A stretch of DNA of 64,000 nucleotides. Source: Candidatus Brachythrix odensensis (GTDB taxonomy: Bacteria > Chloroflexota > Anaerolineae > J036 > Brachytrichaceae). The stretch covers positions 186,001 to 250,000 of the forward strand of contig JADKDT010000026.1 in the NCBI GenBank assembly GCA_016714465.1, written 5' to 3'. The notes beneath the pieces were generated by a model that did not search any database, had not been told where the DNA came from, and saw only the letters and a list, made by a program, of their open reading frames with translations. Positions 35,559-45,461 of the stretch are shown one piece after another (positions within the stretch are counted from its first letter, which is position 1; each line of letters opens with the position of its first letter). Made by a program: the position numbers and the translations under genes.

Positions 35559-35582
35559 CGTCGCGGTCCTGGCGAGGCTCAG

Positions 35583-35632
35583 TTCCCGGATGCGCCATTC
35601 CCCCGCGAAGCGGGGGATTGACGCATCCGGGA
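35583..35632. repeat. Imperfect palindrome, CCCCCGCGAAGCGGGGG core
   Basis: TTCCCGGATGCG pairs with CGCATCCGGGAA, with two mismatches before the inner CCCCCGC-GAA-GCGGGGG. It lies between the fix operon and the glycosyltransferase and may end the fix transcript. Confidence 0.75.
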
Positions 35633-35659
35633 ATACCCGTCGCAGATAATCGGACGAGC

Positions 35660-36862
35660 GTGGCGAATTCCGGGCCGATCACCCTGCTCACCAGCGGCAC
35701 CCGCGGCGACGTCCAGCCCTATGTCGCGCTGGGTCTGGGTCTACGGGAGGCCGGGCATCGGGTCCGGCTGGTCGCGCCGGAGGCCTTTCGAAGTTTTGTG
35801 GCCCCGAGCGGCCTGCCGTTTACGGGCTTTGCGGGGAATCCGTCCGAGCTTCTGGCCCGCCCGGACGCCCAGGCCGCCCTCAACGACAGCGGCAACTTGA
35901 TCCGAACCCTGCAAGCGTCGCTGCGCTATGCCCGAGACGCCCGCCCGGTCTACCGGCAGATGCTGGCCAGCGCCTGGGAAGCCTGCCAGGGATCGCGGGC
36001 GCTGGTGATTGGCCTGCCGACGGTCTGGGGCGCTCATATCGCCGAGGCGTTGGGGATTCCGCCCGCCTGGGCGTTTCTACAGCCCTTCGCCCGCACCCGG
36101 GCGCATCCCAGCGCGCTGTTGCCGATGCGGGTGCGCCTGGGCGCGGGCGGCAACGCGTTCACCCATCGCATCGTCGAGCAGGTGATGTGGGCGCCGTGGC
36201 GGGGGATCGTCAATGCCTGGCGGACGCGCGCGCTGGGGCTGCCTGCCGCGCCACTGCTCTACCCGTATGCCGAGTTGTATGGGCCAAATGCGCTGGCCGT
36301 GTATGGCTACAGCCCGGCCGTGTCGCCCCGGCCCGCCGACTGGCCGGCCGGTCACCAGGTGTTGGGATACTGGTTCTGGGATGACGACTTTGGGTGGCAG
36401 CCGCCCGCAGGACTTGAGTCCTTCCTGTCAGAGCAGCCCCCCGCGCTCAGCCTGAGCTTTGGCACGGCTGCCCTGCGCGACCCGGAGGCGATGCTGCCCC
36501 TGGTTCTACGGGCCGTTGCGCTGTCGGGGACGCGGGCGGTCGTGGCGGCGCCGCAGGCCTGGCACGCGGCCCTGGCCTGCTCGCCGCGCGTTTTCCCGAT
36601 CACGGGCGCGCCGCACGCCTGGCTCTTTGCGCGCGTCGCGGGCGCTGTCCATCATGGCGGGGCGGGCACGACAGGCTACAGCCTGCGGGCCGGGCTGCCG
36701 ACCCTGGTCATCCCGCATGCCACCGATCAGTTCTACTGGGGTGATCGGATCGCTGCGTTGGGCGCCGGCCCGCCGCTGTTGGCCCGCCACACGCTCACGG
36801 CCGAGGCGTTGGCGGGGGATGACGCGGACACGTCGAGTACATCGAGCCTATCGCTTCCGTGA
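35660..36862 (+). CDS. UGT-type glycosyltransferase, C-terminally truncated
   Basis: 400 residues from a GTG start at 35660. The N-terminal ITLLTSGTRGDVQPYVALGL is the sterol-glucosyltransferase-like GT1 motif. LSLSFGTAALRDPEAM and VHHGGAGTTGYSLRAGLPTL form the nucleotide-sugar site. Family members continue ~40 residues past LTAEALA with a final helix pair. Here the frame turns into DDADTSSTSSLSLP, matching a CTCCGTGTCCTCCGTGATC-type repeat in the DNA. The last helices are lost, so activity is uncertain. Confidence 0.82.
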   Translation: MANSGPITLLTSGTRGDVQPYVALGLGLREAGHRVRLVAPEAFRSFVAPSGLPFTGFAGNPSELLARPDAQAALNDSGNLIRTLQASLRYARDARPVYRQMLASAWEACQGSRALVIGLPTVWGAHIAEALGIPPAWAFLQPFARTRAHPSALLPMRVRLGAGGNAFTHRIVEQVMWAPWRGIVNAWRTRALGLPAAPLLYPYAELYGPNALAVYGYSPAVSPRPADWPAGHQVLGYWFWDDDFGWQPPAGLESFLSEQPPALSLSFGTAALRDPEAMLPLVLRAVALSGTRAVVAAPQAWHAALACSPRVFPITGAPHAWLFARVAGAVHHGGAGTTGYSLRAGLPTLVIPHATDQFYWGDRIAALGAGPPLLARHTLTAEALAGDDADTSSTSSLSLP

Positions 36863-36942
36863 TAGCCGCAGCCTCCGTGTCCTCCGTGATCGCGGTTGCA
36901 TTCCAACGGAATGGGTCCACAATGGAGCCAGGAAGTGGTTCT

Positions 36943-37563
36943 ATGGACCTCGGACAAACGCTGTTTCGGTTGATTGCGACGCCGGATGTCGCGTATGTGT
37001 TGCTGGTGCTCGGTTTGATTTCGCTCGCTGTTGCCATCAGCACACCCGGTTCTGGCTTGGCGGAGGTGGCAGCCGGACTGTGCCTTGTGCTCGCCGTGGT
37101 GGGGCTGGCCCAGCTCCCGGTCAATCTGGCCGGGCTGGTGCTTTTGCTGCTGGGCGTGGCGCTGTTTATCGCCGATCTCAAGTTTCAGAGTGGACTCATG
37201 GCGTTGGGCGCGACGATCACGCTCGCTGTCGGATCGCTCTTCCTGTTTGAGTTCTCGGCTGCGGCGACGGGCGTGTCGCTGTGGCTCATCGCGATTGTGA
37301 CGGCGGGGACGGCGGCCTTCTTTGTGTTTGGCCTGGCCCGGGTCGTCGATGCGATGCGGCTCAAGCCCGAGATCAGCCAGAAAAATCTGCTGGGCGCGAG
37401 CGGCGTCATCGTCGTCGCGCCTTCGGCGGCCAATCATCTGGTCGGCACCGCCCAGGTGCGCAGCGAGATCTGGACGATCCGCGCGACCGAGCCGCTCGAG
37501 CCTGGCACGCCTGTGACGGTTGAAGATGTGGACGGCCTGACCCTCAAGGTCAACAAGGTCTGA
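36943..37563 (+). CDS. NfeD-family membrane protein
   Basis: 206 residues from an ATG preceded by AGGAAG. Five membrane helices (about 12-125) are followed by a C-terminal OB-fold NfeD domain (GASGVIVVAPSAANHLVGTA, then PVTVEDVDGLTLKV). It is the short form without a ClpP-like protease domain. NfeD proteins usually work with an SPFH protein in membrane microdomains, and the next gene, 19 bp away, encodes one. Confidence 0.88.
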   Translation: MDLGQTLFRLIATPDVAYVLLVLGLISLAVAISTPGSGLAEVAAGLCLVLAVVGLAQLPVNLAGLVLLLLGVALFIADLKFQSGLMALGATITLAVGSLFLFEFSAAATGVSLWLIAIVTAGTAAFFVFGLARVVDAMRLKPEISQKNLLGASGVIVVAPSAANHLVGTAQVRSEIWTIRATEPLEPGTPVTVEDVDGLTLKVNKV

Positions 37564-37582
37564 TCCGCAAAAGGAGATTCGC

Positions 37583-38500
37583 ATGAATACGATTTTGAAC
37601 GCGGGAGCGTTGTTGTTTGTCGGATTGATCGTTCTGGTGGTATTGCTCGGCCTGGCCTCATCGATGATTCGCATCGCTCGCGAGTACGAGCGGCTGGTGC
37701 TGTTCCGCCTTGGCCGCTGCCTGGGCGAGCGCGGGCCGGGCCTGGTGGTCCTGATCCCCTTCATCGACACCGCGGTCAAGGTCGACCAACGTGAGCAGTT
37801 CATGGAAGTGCCGCAACAGACGGCGATCACCCGCGACAACGCCCCGATCAACATCGACTTCCTGATCTACTGGAAGGTCTTCTCGCCAAAGGCGACCGTG
37901 CTGCAGGTCGGCAACTTCGCGGCGGCTTCGCAGGGGATTGCCACGACGACCCTGCGGGCCGTCATCGGCGATCTCAGCCTGGACGATGTGCTCGCCCAGC
38001 GCGAGCGGATCAACAACGTCATGCGGACCAAGCTTGATGAAGTCACCGAGCGCTGGGGGGTCAAGGTGACGGCGGTCGAGATCCGCGAGATCGTGCCGCC
38101 GCGCGATGTGCAAGATGCGATGAACCGCCAGGTCAGCGCCGAGCGGACGCGCCGAGCGGTCGTGACGGAGGCCGAGGGCAAGCGCGAGGCGGCGATCACC
38201 GTTGCGACCGGAGACAAGCAGGCCAGCATTCTCAAGGCCGAGGGCCAGAAGCAGGCCCAGATCTTGTCGGCCGAGGGCGAACGGCAGGGCCAGGCCCTGC
38301 GCGCCCAGGGCTACGCGGATGCGTTGAGCAACATCTATGCCGTGGCCAAAGGCGTCGACGCCAACACGATGGCGCTGCAATACATGGAAGCGCTCAAGTC
38401 AATCGGCGCCGGCGCGTCGACGAAATACATCCTGCCGCTCGAACTCACCCGGCTGGCCGCGCCGATCGCCGATGCGATGGCCAAGGCCAGCGGGCAGTAG
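37583..38500 (+). CDS. SPFH/Band-7 (stomatin/slipin-like) protein
   Basis: 305 residues. One N-terminal membrane helix (LLFVGLIVLVVLLGLASSMI) is followed by the SPFH domain with EYERLVLFRLGRCLGERGPG and the C-terminal coiled coil AEGKREAAITVATGDKQASI. A good AAGGAG site precedes the ATG. It pairs with NfeD as a membrane-microdomain scaffold operon. Confidence 0.93.
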   Translation: MNTILNAGALLFVGLIVLVVLLGLASSMIRIAREYERLVLFRLGRCLGERGPGLVVLIPFIDTAVKVDQREQFMEVPQQTAITRDNAPINIDFLIYWKVFSPKATVLQVGNFAAASQGIATTTLRAVIGDLSLDDVLAQRERINNVMRTKLDEVTERWGVKVTAVEIREIVPPRDVQDAMNRQVSAERTRRAVVTEAEGKREAAITVATGDKQASILKAEGQKQAQILSAEGERQGQALRAQGYADALSNIYAVAKGVDANTMALQYMEALKSIGAGASTKYILPLELTRLAAPIADAMAKASGQ

Positions 38501-38534
38501 GACTTTCCTAAATTTCGCGTCGGAATTGAGCGCA

Positions 38535-39014
38535 ATGACAACGCCCAGCGTCTTCCACAAACTCAACCTCAAGGATCAGACCGAGATCGTCGTCGTGAAC
38601 GCCCCGGCCAGCTTCGAGCCTGAGCTCGCCGCGCTGGCCGGGGTGAGTGTGGTGCGTGATGCGCGCGCGGCGAAGGCCATTGCCTTCGCCATCGCCTTCA
38701 CCATCACGCAGAAGGAGGTCGATGCCGCGGCAAAGGCTCTGACGGCGAATGCTGCTGGAGACGCGGTGCTGTGGTTCGCCTATCCCAAGGGCAGCTCAAA
38801 GAAGTACACCTGCGAGTTCAACCGCGACACGGGCTGGGCGGCGCTGGCCGCGGCCGGGTATGAACCGGTCCGCCAGGTCGCCATCGACGAAGATTGGTCG
38901 GCCCTGCGCTTTCGCAAGGTCGAGCACATCAAGACCATGACCCGCTCGTTCGCGGCGACCGAGGCGGGCAAGGCCAAGGCCAAGCCGAAAAGGAATCTGC
39001 GTGAATCTGCGTAA
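38535..39014 (+). CDS. Conserved hypothetical protein, DUF3052-like
   Basis: 159 residues, 34 bp after the SPFH gene. FHKLNLKDQTEIVVVNAPAS at the start and DAVLWFAYPKGSSKKYTCEF plus VAIDEDWSALRFRK resemble DUF3052-type proteins, which have a similar ...PKxSS...VDExWSGLxF pattern. Function is unknown. The final residues (NLRESA) are encoded by the first unit of a noncoding tandem repeat, so the original C-terminus may have been altered. Confidence 0.6.
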   Translation: MTTPSVFHKLNLKDQTEIVVVNAPASFEPELAALAGVSVVRDARAAKAIAFAIAFTITQKEVDAAAKALTANAAGDAVLWFAYPKGSSKKYTCEFNRDTGWAALAAAGYEPVRQVAIDEDWSALRFRKVEHIKTMTRSFAATEAGKAKAKPKRNLRESA

Positions 39015-39340
39015 ATCTGCGGATAGATCCCTGATGTGAACCGGCGAACCCCCTGGGGTCGCGCCGGGCGTTGGCCTTTTTTTGTCCGCAGATTCACGCA
39101 GATTGGCGCAGATTCTTTTCTGGGATTGCGGTTCCCCATACAGACAGAATCTGCGTAAATCTACGAAATCTGCGGATAGATCCCTGATGTGAACCGGCGA
39201 ACCCCTGGGTCGCGCCGGGCGTTGCTTTTTGTCCGCAGATTCACGCAGATTGGCGCAGATTCTTTTCTGGGATTGCGGTTCCCCATACCGACAGAATCTG
39301 CGGAAATCTGCGAAATCTGCGGATAGATCCCTTCCCTGTC
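39004..39340. repeat. Tandem ~150-bp repeat of AATCTGCG elements
   Basis: GGATAGATCC recurs at 39021, 39174 and 39321, giving units of 153 and 147 bp. Each unit has AATCTGCGTAAATCTGCGG, a middle part GAACCGGCGAACC...TCGCGCCGGGCG, and inverted CCGCAGATTCACGCAGATT elements. It fills the gap between two genes and invades the 3' end of the first. Confidence 0.85.
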
Positions 39341-39364
39341 ATCCGTGATCGATAATCGGCCACG

Positions 39365-42073
39365 ATGCGCATGCAGGAAGCGAGCGACCCAACGGCGCGG
39401 GCCGAGCGGCGGCTGGATCTGGCCGTCGGCGCCGTCGTTTTTGCCGCGGCGCTTGTCCTGTATTCGGTGACGCTCCGGGGTGACGTGCAGGCCGCTGACG
39501 CCGGCGAACTCCAGATTGCGGCCTGGACGCTCAGCATCCCGCATCCCCCCGGTTATCCGCTCTACACACTGCTGGCCTGGGTGGCTAGTCACTTGCCCAT
39601 CGGCGCCTCACCCTTCGTCCGCATTTCGCTCCTCTCGGCCCTGACCTCGGCTCTGGGCGCAGCGGTGCTGGCCGCGCTGGTGGCATCCACCCGTCCCGCA
39701 AGCGCCTGGACGCGCCGCCTTGCCGGCCTCGCCGCCGGGCTCGCCCTCGCGACCAGCGTCACCTTCTGGTCACAGGCGACGACGGCCAATATCCGCAGCC
39801 TGACCGCGCTGTTTAGTGTCGGATTGGTCGCCTCCCTCGTGGCCGCGGACTCGGCCCGCCGCACGCAGACGGATCCCGCCCAGCGCTTCACCGCTGCCCG
39901 CGCGGCGTTGCTCGCCAGCGCCGTTGGTTTGGGTCTTGGCGTTGGCCATCACGCTTCGCTGGTCTTTCCGGGTGCCGTTCTGGGCCTCTTCATCCTGATC
40001 ACCTACCTCCGCGCCCCCGCGTCGCGGCGCGAGCACGGGCGCGGTTTGCTCGCCGCGATCGGCGTGTTCGCCGCCTGCCAATTCGTCTGGCTGCTGCTTC
40101 CCCTCCGGAATACTGCCCCGAGCCCGCTCGATCATGGCAACCTGGCCAGCCTGAACGGCTTCCTCGATCACGCCCTTGCGCGCGGCTTCGAGGGTGACTT
40201 CTTCTACTTTGTGCGGGTGGAGCCGGCGCTCTACAACGAGCGCATGCGGCTGTTGCCGCAATTGCTCGCGTTTCAATTCAGTCCCGCGGCGCTCGGGGTC
40301 ATGGCGATTGGTTGGGTGGGCTTGCTCTGGCGGCGCACGGCGCTCGGGCTGACTCTGGCCGGCGCGCTGGGGCTGCATCTGTTTGTCACCCTGACTTATC
40401 GTGCGCCCCAGACCGTCGAGTACGCCCTGCCGGCCTGGGTGATCGCCGTGGCCGGGGCAGGGCTGGGTATCGCCGCGCTTGCATCGCCGAGGTTGGCAAG
40501 TTTGGCGGCGACAGGTGAGTCCGTGCCTGATCGCCGGCCAGGCCTGAGCGTGCGTGCGCGGTCGACACCTGGCCCAGGAGTGTCGGTCGGGCTGGTCGAG
40601 CGCCTGCGCGGCGCGGCGCCGCTCGTCATGGGGGCGGCCCTGTCGATTGTCTCGATTGTCGATGGCGTCTCGCGCTTCGCCAGCTTTGCCCAGTTGGCAG
40701 CCGACCAGGGCGACCGCGCGCTGGCTTCGGCGGCGCTTGAGGCGACACCCCAAAACGGGACAATCCTGGGCCAGTGGCATCAGATCACCCCGATCTGGGC
40801 GCTGCAGACGATCGAGGGCGTCCGGTCCGACGTCAAGGCGCGCTACGTTTACCCCGAGGGCGCCGAAGCTTACGAGGACACCTTCGCCCGGCGCGCGGCG
40901 GTGGCTCCAGCCACCGTGCTGACCGTCTATGGCCCGCAGTTCGAGGCCCGAGGTATCTGCGTCGAACCGGTCGGGGCGGTGCCGATATGGCGGACGAGTC
41001 CGTGCCAGACCGCTAGGGTTGTGGGTACGCCACTCTCTATCTTCGATGGGCGCATCGAGGTGCTGGCGCTAGATGTTGCGCGCTCCGTAACGGCTGGCAG
41101 CGCGTTGCCGGTGCGCGTGACCTGGCGCAATAACGGAAGGATCATGTTCGATGAGGCATTGACAATCCGAATCCTCTATCCAGATGGCCGGCTTGCTTCC
41201 AACACCGACATCCGTCTATTTCAGAAGCTTGCGAAGGGAGAAGTGCTTTCCGAACTGGTCCTGCTTGGGGTCCCGCTGGATATCCCGCCGGGTCCGATTG
41301 AAATCCGGGTCGGCGCCTATCGCCCGACGGGTCAGGGGTTCGTCCAGTTTGTGGACGCGTCCGGCGCGCAGTTCCCCGTCGCGTCGCGGACCCTGGTGGC
41401 GGCGCCGAGCGCGCCCCTGGCGACGACCCGCCCGATGCGCTGGCCACAGTCCTGCGCGAGTGGCGACCGGCCCGCGCTGATCGGCCTGGACTACGACCTG
41501 GGCATCCCGGGCAAGATGCGGGTCTACACCCACTGGGCGACCGGCGTTGCCGCCAGCATCACGCTGCGCTCACAGGTTGCCGCGCCGGCCACGGCGTCCC
41601 TACCCGCCGCGACCGGCTGCACAACGCTGATTTTCGACACAGTCCCGGCGAATGGCCTTGGCCTTGACATAGATGGCATCGCGCTGCCACTCCCTGACCC
41701 GCGCCCGGGCGAGCGCTACCTGCCATTTGCCGACGGTGTGACGCTGACGGGCGCGCGTGTTGAAGACGATTATGCGTCCGTGTCGCTTTACTGGCTGTCC
41801 GGCCGGGCGTTGACGACCGACTACAAGGTCTCGGCCCGCGTCGAGGGAGGATGGTCCGGACAGCACGATGGCACACCCGCGCTTGGCGCAATCCCAACCC
41901 TGAAGTGGATTGCCGGCACACGCGTCACGGACTTCCACCCCATGCGATTGCCGCCAGAGGAGCGCTTCATGGCGACTGGCGACGTCAAGGTCTACGACAA
42001 CTTCACGCAACTGCCATTGCCGCTGCTCGATCCGCGCTATGAGCGCGAGGGCGCGCCACTCTTTCGCGAATAG
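39365..42073 (+). CDS. TMEM260/DUF2723-family membrane protein
   Basis: 902 residues. About 10-11 membrane helices fill the first ~460 residues; the soluble C-terminal half (~440 residues) is mostly beta-rich and extracytoplasmic. The segment DAGELQ, then IPHPPGYPLY, in the first loop is the DUF2723 hallmark. That family includes TMEM260, a protein O-mannosyltransferase, so transfer of a sugar from a lipid donor to an exported protein is inferred. The C-terminal WRNNGRIMFDEALTI-type domain looks like a carbohydrate or partner-binding sandwich. Confidence 0.85.
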   Translation: MRMQEASDPTARAERRLDLAVGAVVFAAALVLYSVTLRGDVQAADAGELQIAAWTLSIPHPPGYPLYTLLAWVASHLPIGASPFVRISLLSALTSALGAAVLAALVASTRPASAWTRRLAGLAAGLALATSVTFWSQATTANIRSLTALFSVGLVASLVAADSARRTQTDPAQRFTAARAALLASAVGLGLGVGHHASLVFPGAVLGLFILITYLRAPASRREHGRGLLAAIGVFAACQFVWLLLPLRNTAPSPLDHGNLASLNGFLDHALARGFEGDFFYFVRVEPALYNERMRLLPQLLAFQFSPAALGVMAIGWVGLLWRRTALGLTLAGALGLHLFVTLTYRAPQTVEYALPAWVIAVAGAGLGIAALASPRLASLAATGESVPDRRPGLSVRARSTPGPGVSVGLVERLRGAAPLVMGAALSIVSIVDGVSRFASFAQLAADQGDRALASAALEATPQNGTILGQWHQITPIWALQTIEGVRSDVKARYVYPEGAEAYEDTFARRAAVAPATVLTVYGPQFEARGICVEPVGAVPIWRTSPCQTARVVGTPLSIFDGRIEVLALDVARSVTAGSALPVRVTWRNNGRIMFDEALTIRILYPDGRLASNTDIRLFQKLAKGEVLSELVLLGVPLDIPPGPIEIRVGAYRPTGQGFVQFVDASGAQFPVASRTLVAAPSAPLATTRPMRWPQSCASGDRPALIGLDYDLGIPGKMRVYTHWATGVAASITLRSQVAAPATASLPAATGCTTLIFDTVPANGLGLDIDGIALPLPDPRPGERYLPFADGVTLTGARVEDDYASVSLYWLSGRALTTDYKVSARVEGGWSGQHDGTPALGAIPTLKWIAGTRVTDFHPMRLPPEERFMATGDVKVYDNFTQLPLPLLDPRYEREGAPLFRE

Positions 42074-42087
42074 GAGCCCAACCACAC

Positions 42088-43324
42088 ATGCCCACCTGGC
42101 AATCCATGCTTCCCGGCCTCGACGAGCCCATGACGGTGACCGAGGCGACCGCCCGGGTGAAGGCACGCCTCGAATCCGATCCGGCCCTGTCCGACGCGCG
42201 CATCTCGGGTGAGATCAGCAACCTCGTCCGCCCGGCCTCGGGCCATGTCTATTTCACCCTCAAGGACGCCGGGGCGCAGATGAAGTGCGTGATGTGGCGC
42301 TCGGCCGCCGCCCGCCTGCGGACCTACGTCCCGCGCAACGGCGACGCCGTCGTTGCGCGCGGCAAAGTCAGCGTCTACGAGCGCGATGGGGCCTATCAGC
42401 TCTATGTTGAAGCGCTTGCTCCATCCGGGGTGGGGGATCTGTATGCCGAGTTCGAGCGCCTCAAGCAGAAGCTCTCGGACGAAGGTCTGTTCGATGCGTC
42501 GCGTAAGCGGGAGCTCCCGGAATTTCCGCGGGTGCTTGGCGTGGTCACCTCGCCTACCGCGGCAGCTTTTCAGGACATCCAGAACGTGCTGCGCCGGCGC
42601 TATCCTCTGATCGAAGTGATTCTGGCGCCCACCCTGGTGCAGGGGGCCGAGGCCCCGGCCCAGATCGTGCGGGCCATCGAACGCCTGAATCTGAGCGGGC
42701 TGTGCGATGTGATCCTGGTGGCGCGCGGCGGGGGCAGCCTGGAAGAGCTGTGGGCGTTCAACGACGAACGCGTCGCCCGGGCGATCGCCGCCTCGGACAC
42801 CCCGGTCGTGTCGGGGGTCGGGCATGAGATTGATTTCACCCCTGGCCGATTTCGCCGCGGATGTGCGCGCGCCGACGCCCTCGGCGGCCGCCGAGCTGAT
42901 CACGCCGGATGGGGATGCCCTGCGCCAGGAAGTGGACGCGCTCGCCGCCCGCAGCGCACAGATCCTGACCGAACGCGTGCTAGCCGAGCGCGGCCGCCTG
43001 GAGGCCGCCCGGCGCGCGTTGCGGGCGCTCAGCCCCGCGGCAAAACTGGCCCGGGCCCGCGAGCAGGTGCGCGACCTTGGCGCGCGGCTGACCCGCGCGA
43101 TGAGCGGGCGGATTGCGTTGGACCGCGCGGCGCTGGCGGGCGCGCGCGGCAAGCTCGAGGCCTACAGCCCGTTGGCGACTCTCGCGCGCGGCTATGCCAT
43201 CGTGTCGACCGAGTTGGACAAGGCCGTTGTGCGACAGGTCGATCAGGCCGGCGCCGGCGTCGCCCTGCGCATCCGGGTGAGCGATGGCGAAGTCAGCGCG
43301 GTATCCCGCGGTGCCGCCACCTAA
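42088..43324 (+). CDS. xseA: Exodeoxyribonuclease VII large subunit (one frameshift)
   Basis: The N-terminal OB fold (ARISGEISNLVRPASGHVYF, LKDAGAQMKCVMWR), catalytic core (VARGGGSLEELWAFNDE, VVSGVGHEIDFT) and C-terminal helical part (AYSPLATLARGYAIV) are all present. After GHEIDFT the frame breaks. Removing one C from the CCCC at about 42838-42841 gives GHEIDFTLADFAADVRAPTP and a normal ~411-residue XseA. Since the rest is intact, an assembly indel is more likely than a dead gene. No xseB follows in the window. Confidence 0.85.
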
Positions 43325-43333
43325 GGAAGATAC

Positions 43334-43389
43334 TCGAAAGCGAAGGGCCCCGTCCCGCCGTACGCCGGGACGGGGCCCTTCGCTTTCGA
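43334..43389. repeat. Palindrome, CCGTACGCCGGG core
   Basis: The TCGAAAGCGAAGGGCCCCGT arm is perfectly matched on the other side of a short CCGTACGC centre. It lies between convergent genes (xseA and the Ig-repeat protein), where it could serve both as terminator. Confidence 0.85.
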
Positions 43390-43405
43390 AAAACCTGGGT
43401 CAGCG

Positions 43406-45394
43406 CTATCGAATGCGCCTGCGGGTCAGGGCCATCGCCGCCAGGGCTAGCACAGCCGCAGCCCCGATCACAATCGGCAGCGATGTTGCGCCTTCAGGCT
43501 GGTCTCCGGTGACCCCAAGCAGCACGCGCGGCGTCGGCGACGCTTCCGGCGCTTTGGTTGGGGCTGCGGTTGCGGCCTGCGCGACAACCTTGGTCGCCTC
43601 GGGAGGGTTGGTTGGAGCTGCGGTTGCGGCTTGCGCGACAACCTTGGTCGCTTCGGGTGGATTGGTCGGCCTGGCAGTCGCCGTCACGGCGGCGGCCGGC
43701 GCTGCCTTCGTCGCTTCGGGCGCCTTGGTTGCCGCGGACGTAGCGGTGGGCGCGACGATTGGCGCAGCCGTGGCTGCAGGCGCGAGCGTAGCCGAGGGCG
43801 CGACGGCCGGCGCGGCCTGTGTTGCGGCAGCCGTGGCTGCAGGCGCGAACGTGGGTGCCGGGGCGATGTTGACCGCAAGCGGCGCCGAGTCCAGGGCCGC
43901 GCCATTGGGTCCGATCACGCGGACAGTAAAGGGGCCCATACCCACTGACGCGGCCGGGAGCTTGAACGTCCACTTCCCATCCGCGCCCGCGATCGCTGTC
44001 CCGATGACCTTGCCGTCGGCGCCGATGATCTGCACGGTTGCGCCGGGCGCAGCCGTGCCGGAGAATTCGATCGGCTGGCCGGCAACGACGTTCGCGCCGG
44101 GTGGCGGCGCAAGGAACACGGGTTTGACCGCGGCTGGCGCGGCCTGGGTCGCTTCAGGCGCCTTTGTCGGGGCCAGCGTGGCGGCTGGGGCGGGCAGCGC
44201 GGCGGTGACTGCCTTGGTGGGTTCAATCGCTTTGGTTGGCTCAGGGATCTTGGTTGGCTCCGGCGCTTTGGTCGGTTCGGGCAACCTGGTTGGTTCAGGC
44301 GGCTTGGTCGGCGCAACTGCGACGACTTGGACAGGGACAAGGGTGAAGACCTGGGCGACGCTGCGCGGGCCAATCGCGGCGCCATCAACGGCGGCAGCGG
44401 TGATCGAATGGGGACCCAGGGCGAATGGCGTGGCGATCTTGACGGACCAATTGCCTTTGGCGTCCGCCGTGGTCTCGCCGATCACGATGTCGCCGTCAAA
44501 CAAGCGCACTCTGGCATTCGGTCCAGCCGTGCCTGCGAGTTCGGTTACCGCATCGTAGGCGGCGCCTTTTACCCCGGCAGGCGCCTCTTTCAGCGGATTG
44601 GCGGGCGGGAACACCCCGGGCAAAACGCCAAACGAAGGCGCGAGCAATGCTGGCGGGGCTGGCGTCGGAGGAATGGCCGTGGCCGCGGGGTTGAAAATCA
44701 GACTTAAGGGCGCCGAATCCAGATTCGCGCCATCTGGGCCGACGACACGGGCGGTGATGGGGCCGATGCCAAGCGCTGCTGGCGCCTGCAGGCGCCATAC
44801 GCCATCGGCCCCGGCGATGGTCGTCCCAAGGACGCGCCCGTCCGCGGCAAGCAGCCGGACGGTGGCGCTGGGCCCGGCGGTGCCGGCGAAGTTGATTTGC
44901 TGTCCGGCCACAAAGGCGCTTCCTGCAGCTGGCGCCGTAAACGCCGGCTTGACCCCAGGCGCGCGCGCGACGGCGGACGGGTCAACCAGTGTCCATGCGA
45001 CGCTGGCTGACGTCAGTCTGTTTCCGGCGTCGAGCGCATCCGCGCGCAGGGTGTGCCCGCCAGCCGCCAATCCGGCCGGGACTGGGAAGTTCCAGCGCCC
45101 GCTTGAGTCGGCACGCGCCTCGCCGAGCAAGGTTGAACCGTCATACAGCTTGATCTGCGCGCCAGGCGAGGCCGTCCCCTCGATATCGCCGAGTTTGCCG
45201 ACTTCCAGCGCGGCGCCCTGCGCCGGCCTCGTGATGGCGACCGGTTGCGCGGCGTTGTTGGCCCACAGGGCGATGACGGAGGCGACGCAGCACAACGCCA
45301 CCAGAATCACACCGAGGACCGCCAGGGCGCGCGGATCGAACCAGTTGACCCAGAATTTTCCCGGGCTGCTATCTTTCTTGTTTGTGTCGCTCAT
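43406..45394 (-). CDS. Membrane-anchored Ig-like repeat protein
   Basis: 662 residues. An N-terminal membrane helix (LAVLGVILVALCCVASVIAL) is followed by four bacterial Ig-like modules. Each has the G-(T)A-(S/G)PG-A-(K/R)(L/I)-DG...ADG-W pattern, for example FAGTAGPSATVRLLAADG and FSGTAAPGATVQIIGADG. They are separated by long PTK/EPTKA and AT-rich linkers. A second hydrophobic segment and TRRRIR end the protein, giving an LPXTG-less tail anchor. It is probably a surface stalk or adhesin. It is downstream of, and likely co-transcribed with, the coiled-coil gene. Confidence 0.78.
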   Translation of the reverse strand: MSDTNKKDSSPGKFWVNWFDPRALAVLGVILVALCCVASVIALWANNAAQPVAITRPAQGAALEVGKLGDIEGTASPGAQIKLYDGSTLLGEARADSSGRWNFPVPAGLAAGGHTLRADALDAGNRLTSASVAWTLVDPSAVARAPGVKPAFTAPAAGSAFVAGQQINFAGTAGPSATVRLLAADGRVLGTTIAGADGVWRLQAPAALGIGPITARVVGPDGANLDSAPLSLIFNPAATAIPPTPAPPALLAPSFGVLPGVFPPANPLKEAPAGVKGAAYDAVTELAGTAGPNARVRLFDGDIVIGETTADAKGNWSVKIATPFALGPHSITAAAVDGAAIGPRSVAQVFTLVPVQVVAVAPTKPPEPTRLPEPTKAPEPTKIPEPTKAIEPTKAVTAALPAPAATLAPTKAPEATQAAPAAVKPVFLAPPPGANVVAGQPIEFSGTAAPGATVQIIGADGKVIGTAIAGADGKWTFKLPAASVGMGPFTVRVIGPNGAALDSAPLAVNIAPAPTFAPAATAAATQAAPAVAPSATLAPAATAAPIVAPTATSAATKAPEATKAAPAAAVTATARPTNPPEATKVVAQAATAAPTNPPEATKVVAQAATAAPTKAPEASPTPRVLLGVTGDQPEGATSLPIVIGAAAVLALAAMALTRRRIR

Positions 45395-45461
45395 ATCGGT
45401 TGGGCAACTTCCGGCCCCGGGATGCGCCCGGGGCCAGAAGAAACTGGGTCACGTCGGGGGA

